A stretch of 52,519 nt of DNA from the NCBI RefSeq assembly GCF_019219825.1, contig NZ_JAHUXH010000042.1, positions 1 to 52,519 on the forward strand, given 5' to 3'. A model generated the notes under the pieces. The model was not told where the DNA came from. It saw only the letters and a program-made list of their open reading frames with translations, and ran no database searches. Shown piece after piece: positions 51,167 to 52,519 of this stretch. The DNA is from Streptomyces sp. TRM70350. GTDB lineage: Bacteria > Actinomycetota > Actinomycetes > Streptomycetales > Streptomycetaceae. A program made the position numbers and the translations under genes. The number at the start of each line of letters is the position of its first letter. The stretch's first letter is position 1.

Positions 51167-52192
51167 ATGAAGCGCCTCGAGCTGGTCATTGTGCAGTTCG
51201 AAGAGGTCAAACGCCTCATCGAAATCGGACGGGTTCCCCAGCTCCGGCTGGCCCACATCCTCCTCGACAGTGCCGTCCAGCTGATCATGCACCGTATGAC
51301 CGAAGCCGAGCTCGACCTTGAGCGCTATCCCTTCGAGCAGCTTGAGAACCTCCGCCGACTCGGAACTCTGCGCCAGAGCGAGGAGCCCTTCAACCGCCGG
51401 TTTGCGGCCGCAGGACCGAGCAACGACCAACTCCGCGCCGAAATCCAGCAGCTTGAAGGGGCGGTCACCTCAAAGAGGAAACGGAAGAAGATCAACGACA
51501 ACTTCGGAGAGAAGATCGACTTCCTGGTCGAACGCCAGAGACTCCCGGGAGATCTCGGGCCGGTACTGAAGAAGCTGCACGACTACCGGAACGAGACTTA
51601 CCGCCGTGACCAGCACCGAGTCGAGGTGATTCGCCCCGCTGTCCTGATCTGCTTCGACGCCGCATGCGCGGTCCTCGACCACTACAACCCGGGAACGATG
51701 ATCGGCGACGGTCCACTCGGCCCCGAGCTGGCCCGCTTCCAGGAGAAAGTCCCCGGCCGCCAGGACCCCTTCGAACTACCCCATCGAGCTGCGCAGCAAC
51801 TGCGCAAGGAAGTGGGCCTCGATCTGACGGCGGTACGGACGGCGCTGGTCGAGCATCTTCTCGGACGCCTTCGCGATCTTGAATTCGGACTCACTTACAT
51901 CGAGGAGAACATCACCGGCGGTGCCATACCGGGCGACGGTATCCGGGTGATGCAGATCGAAGACGAAGACCTGGAAGCGAGCTTCAATAGGGAGGTGCTG
52001 CGGAGCCGCAAGTATCCGCTCACCATGAACGACGTCACGTCCTGGATCGAGCGCGCCAAGGCGATGAGTAGCCTGGACGACAAGCACGCGCTCTTCGCCG
52101 GACTCGCGGACCTTGAGGATGCATTCGAGGCCCTTGAGCAGAAGGTCAGACGAGCCGTCTGGGACATCGACGAGTCAGCGAACATGCGCTGA
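51167..52192 (+). CDS. Hypothetical helical protein, possible HEPN-like domain
   Basis: 341 residues from ATG 51167 (purine-rich GGAAAGGGCAGG upstream); an ORF extension to 51086 is less likely. It is mainly alpha-helical, with no membrane segment or signal peptide. The N-terminal part (VPQLRLAHILLDSAVQLIMH) and a segment near residue 140 (KKLHDYRNETYRRDQHR, followed by VLICFDAACAVLDHY) resemble the helix pairs and R-N...H pattern of HEPN proteins, though the spacing between Arg and His is longer than usual. A second helical half follows. I do not recognise a family. It is alone, with no nucleotidyltransferase partner visible. Confidence 0.6.
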   Translation: MKRLELVIVQFEEVKRLIEIGRVPQLRLAHILLDSAVQLIMHRMTEAELDLERYPFEQLENLRRLGTLRQSEEPFNRRFAAAGPSNDQLRAEIQQLEGAVTSKRKRKKINDNFGEKIDFLVERQRLPGDLGPVLKKLHDYRNETYRRDQHRVEVIRPAVLICFDAACAVLDHYNPGTMIGDGPLGPELARFQEKVPGRQDPFELPHRAAQQLRKEVGLDLTAVRTALVEHLLGRLRDLEFGLTYIEENITGGAIPGDGIRVMQIEDEDLEASFNREVLRSRKYPLTMNDVTSWIERAKAMSSLDDKHALFAGLADLEDAFEALEQKVRRAVWDIDESANMR

Positions 52193-52370
52193 AGCACGGC
52201 TCCGGCGAGGAACCGCCGCCCGAGGAGCGCGAGCAACTGCCGGAGCGGATCCGCGTGGATCCTCACGGGCCTGTGCTTTGAATGGCGGGGGTTTCACCGC
52301 CTCAAGGGGCCGCAGCCAGGATGCGTGCCCGCTGGCATGACTCCCCTGCGCCAAAGTTGAAAGTGTCTGC

Positions 52371-52519
52371 TCACGGCGCTTCGTATTCGCGGGGCATGTG
52401 AATTTCCCGGATGGTGGCCGGGTCGCGTGGTACCGGAACGGCCTGGGTGCTGATGACCTGGGCGCTCGTGGCCTGGGCTGCGTTTGCCAGATCTTGCAGG
52501 ACGTCGTCGACCACGGTGG
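52371..52519 (-). CDS. C-terminus of an unknown protein (runs off the window)
   Basis: At least 48 codons in good codon bias end with TGA: VVDDVLQDLANAAQATSAQV ... PVPRDPATIREIHMPREYEAP. The 5' end is outside the window. No family recognised. Confidence 0.5.
   Translation of the reverse strand, partial: TVVDDVLQDLANAAQATSAQVISTQAVPVPRDPATIREIHMPREYEAP

Noticed and set aside
1..52519. CRISPR array, rRNA genes or a biosynthetic gene cluster core
   Set aside because: No regularly spaced repeats, no rRNA sequence and no PKS, NRPS or terpene synthase genes were seen; the P450/methyltransferase pair alone is not a cluster.

Overview
The window is high-GC actinobacterial DNA, almost certainly Streptomyces: strong third-position G/C bias, many GTG starts, F420-type and P450 genes, several LysR/TetR/AraC/LacI regulators and the typical DUF3618/holin-like/YihY envelope-stress set. 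It has four blocks.

Block 1 (1-1300) holds a MazF-type toxin and its ribbon-helix-helix antitoxin (minus strand), followed by a gene-free stretch rich in GTCCGG words and perfect hairpins.

Block 2 (1324-17845) is a decayed 16.5 kb integrated island. Two identical 43-bp copies of the 3' half of a tRNA-Arg(CCG) bound it, and a frameshifted, N-terminally truncated tyrosine integrase lies just inside the left copy. Intact cargo: an envelope/stress operon (LEA-like protein, holin-like protein, DUF3618 protein, YihY), a beta-carbonic anhydrase, a zinc-ribbon micro-protein, a Sua5-type protein, a TerD-like protein, a MarR / methyltransferase / P450 unit and a membrane protein. Broken cargo: a ferredoxin-reductase plus fatty-acid desaturase pair, a second integrase tail, an inverted YihY fragment and a methyltransferase tail. 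No complete replication or transfer genes are visible, so it looks like a remnant of one or more tandem tRNA-integrated elements.

Block 3 (17.9-30.3 kb) is chromosomal accessory sequence. It contains LysR with a divergent EamA exporter, TetR, two GNAT domains separated by one amber codon, an MFS-MgtC mosaic of gene scraps, AraC with a LysE exporter, IS5-like and GH13 scraps, an ECF sigma factor with a membrane-anchored partner, an LLM oxidoreductase, and a complete IS1380-family element whose transposase ribosome binding site lies inside a hairpin.

Block 4 (30.3-51 kb) is a carbohydrate locus of two halves. The minus-strand half is a six-gene run (solute-binding lipoprotein, two permeases, GH3, GH32, secreted GH30 with carbohydrate-binding modules) next to a LacI regulator. 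The second half is a fructan/fructose regulon: a secreted GH32 levanase with an unusual nested insert domain, a PfkB fructokinase, a FrcB-FrcC-FrcA-type ABC transporter and a LacI regulator. A nearly identical 32-bp double operator lies upstream of the levanase and in the fructokinase/transporter divergent promoter, tying extracellular fructan hydrolysis to fructose uptake and phosphorylation. A fructokinase tail and a GH3 tail between the genes show that the locus has been rearranged.

The window closes with an unrecognised 341-residue protein and the C-terminus of a minus-strand gene that runs off the edge.
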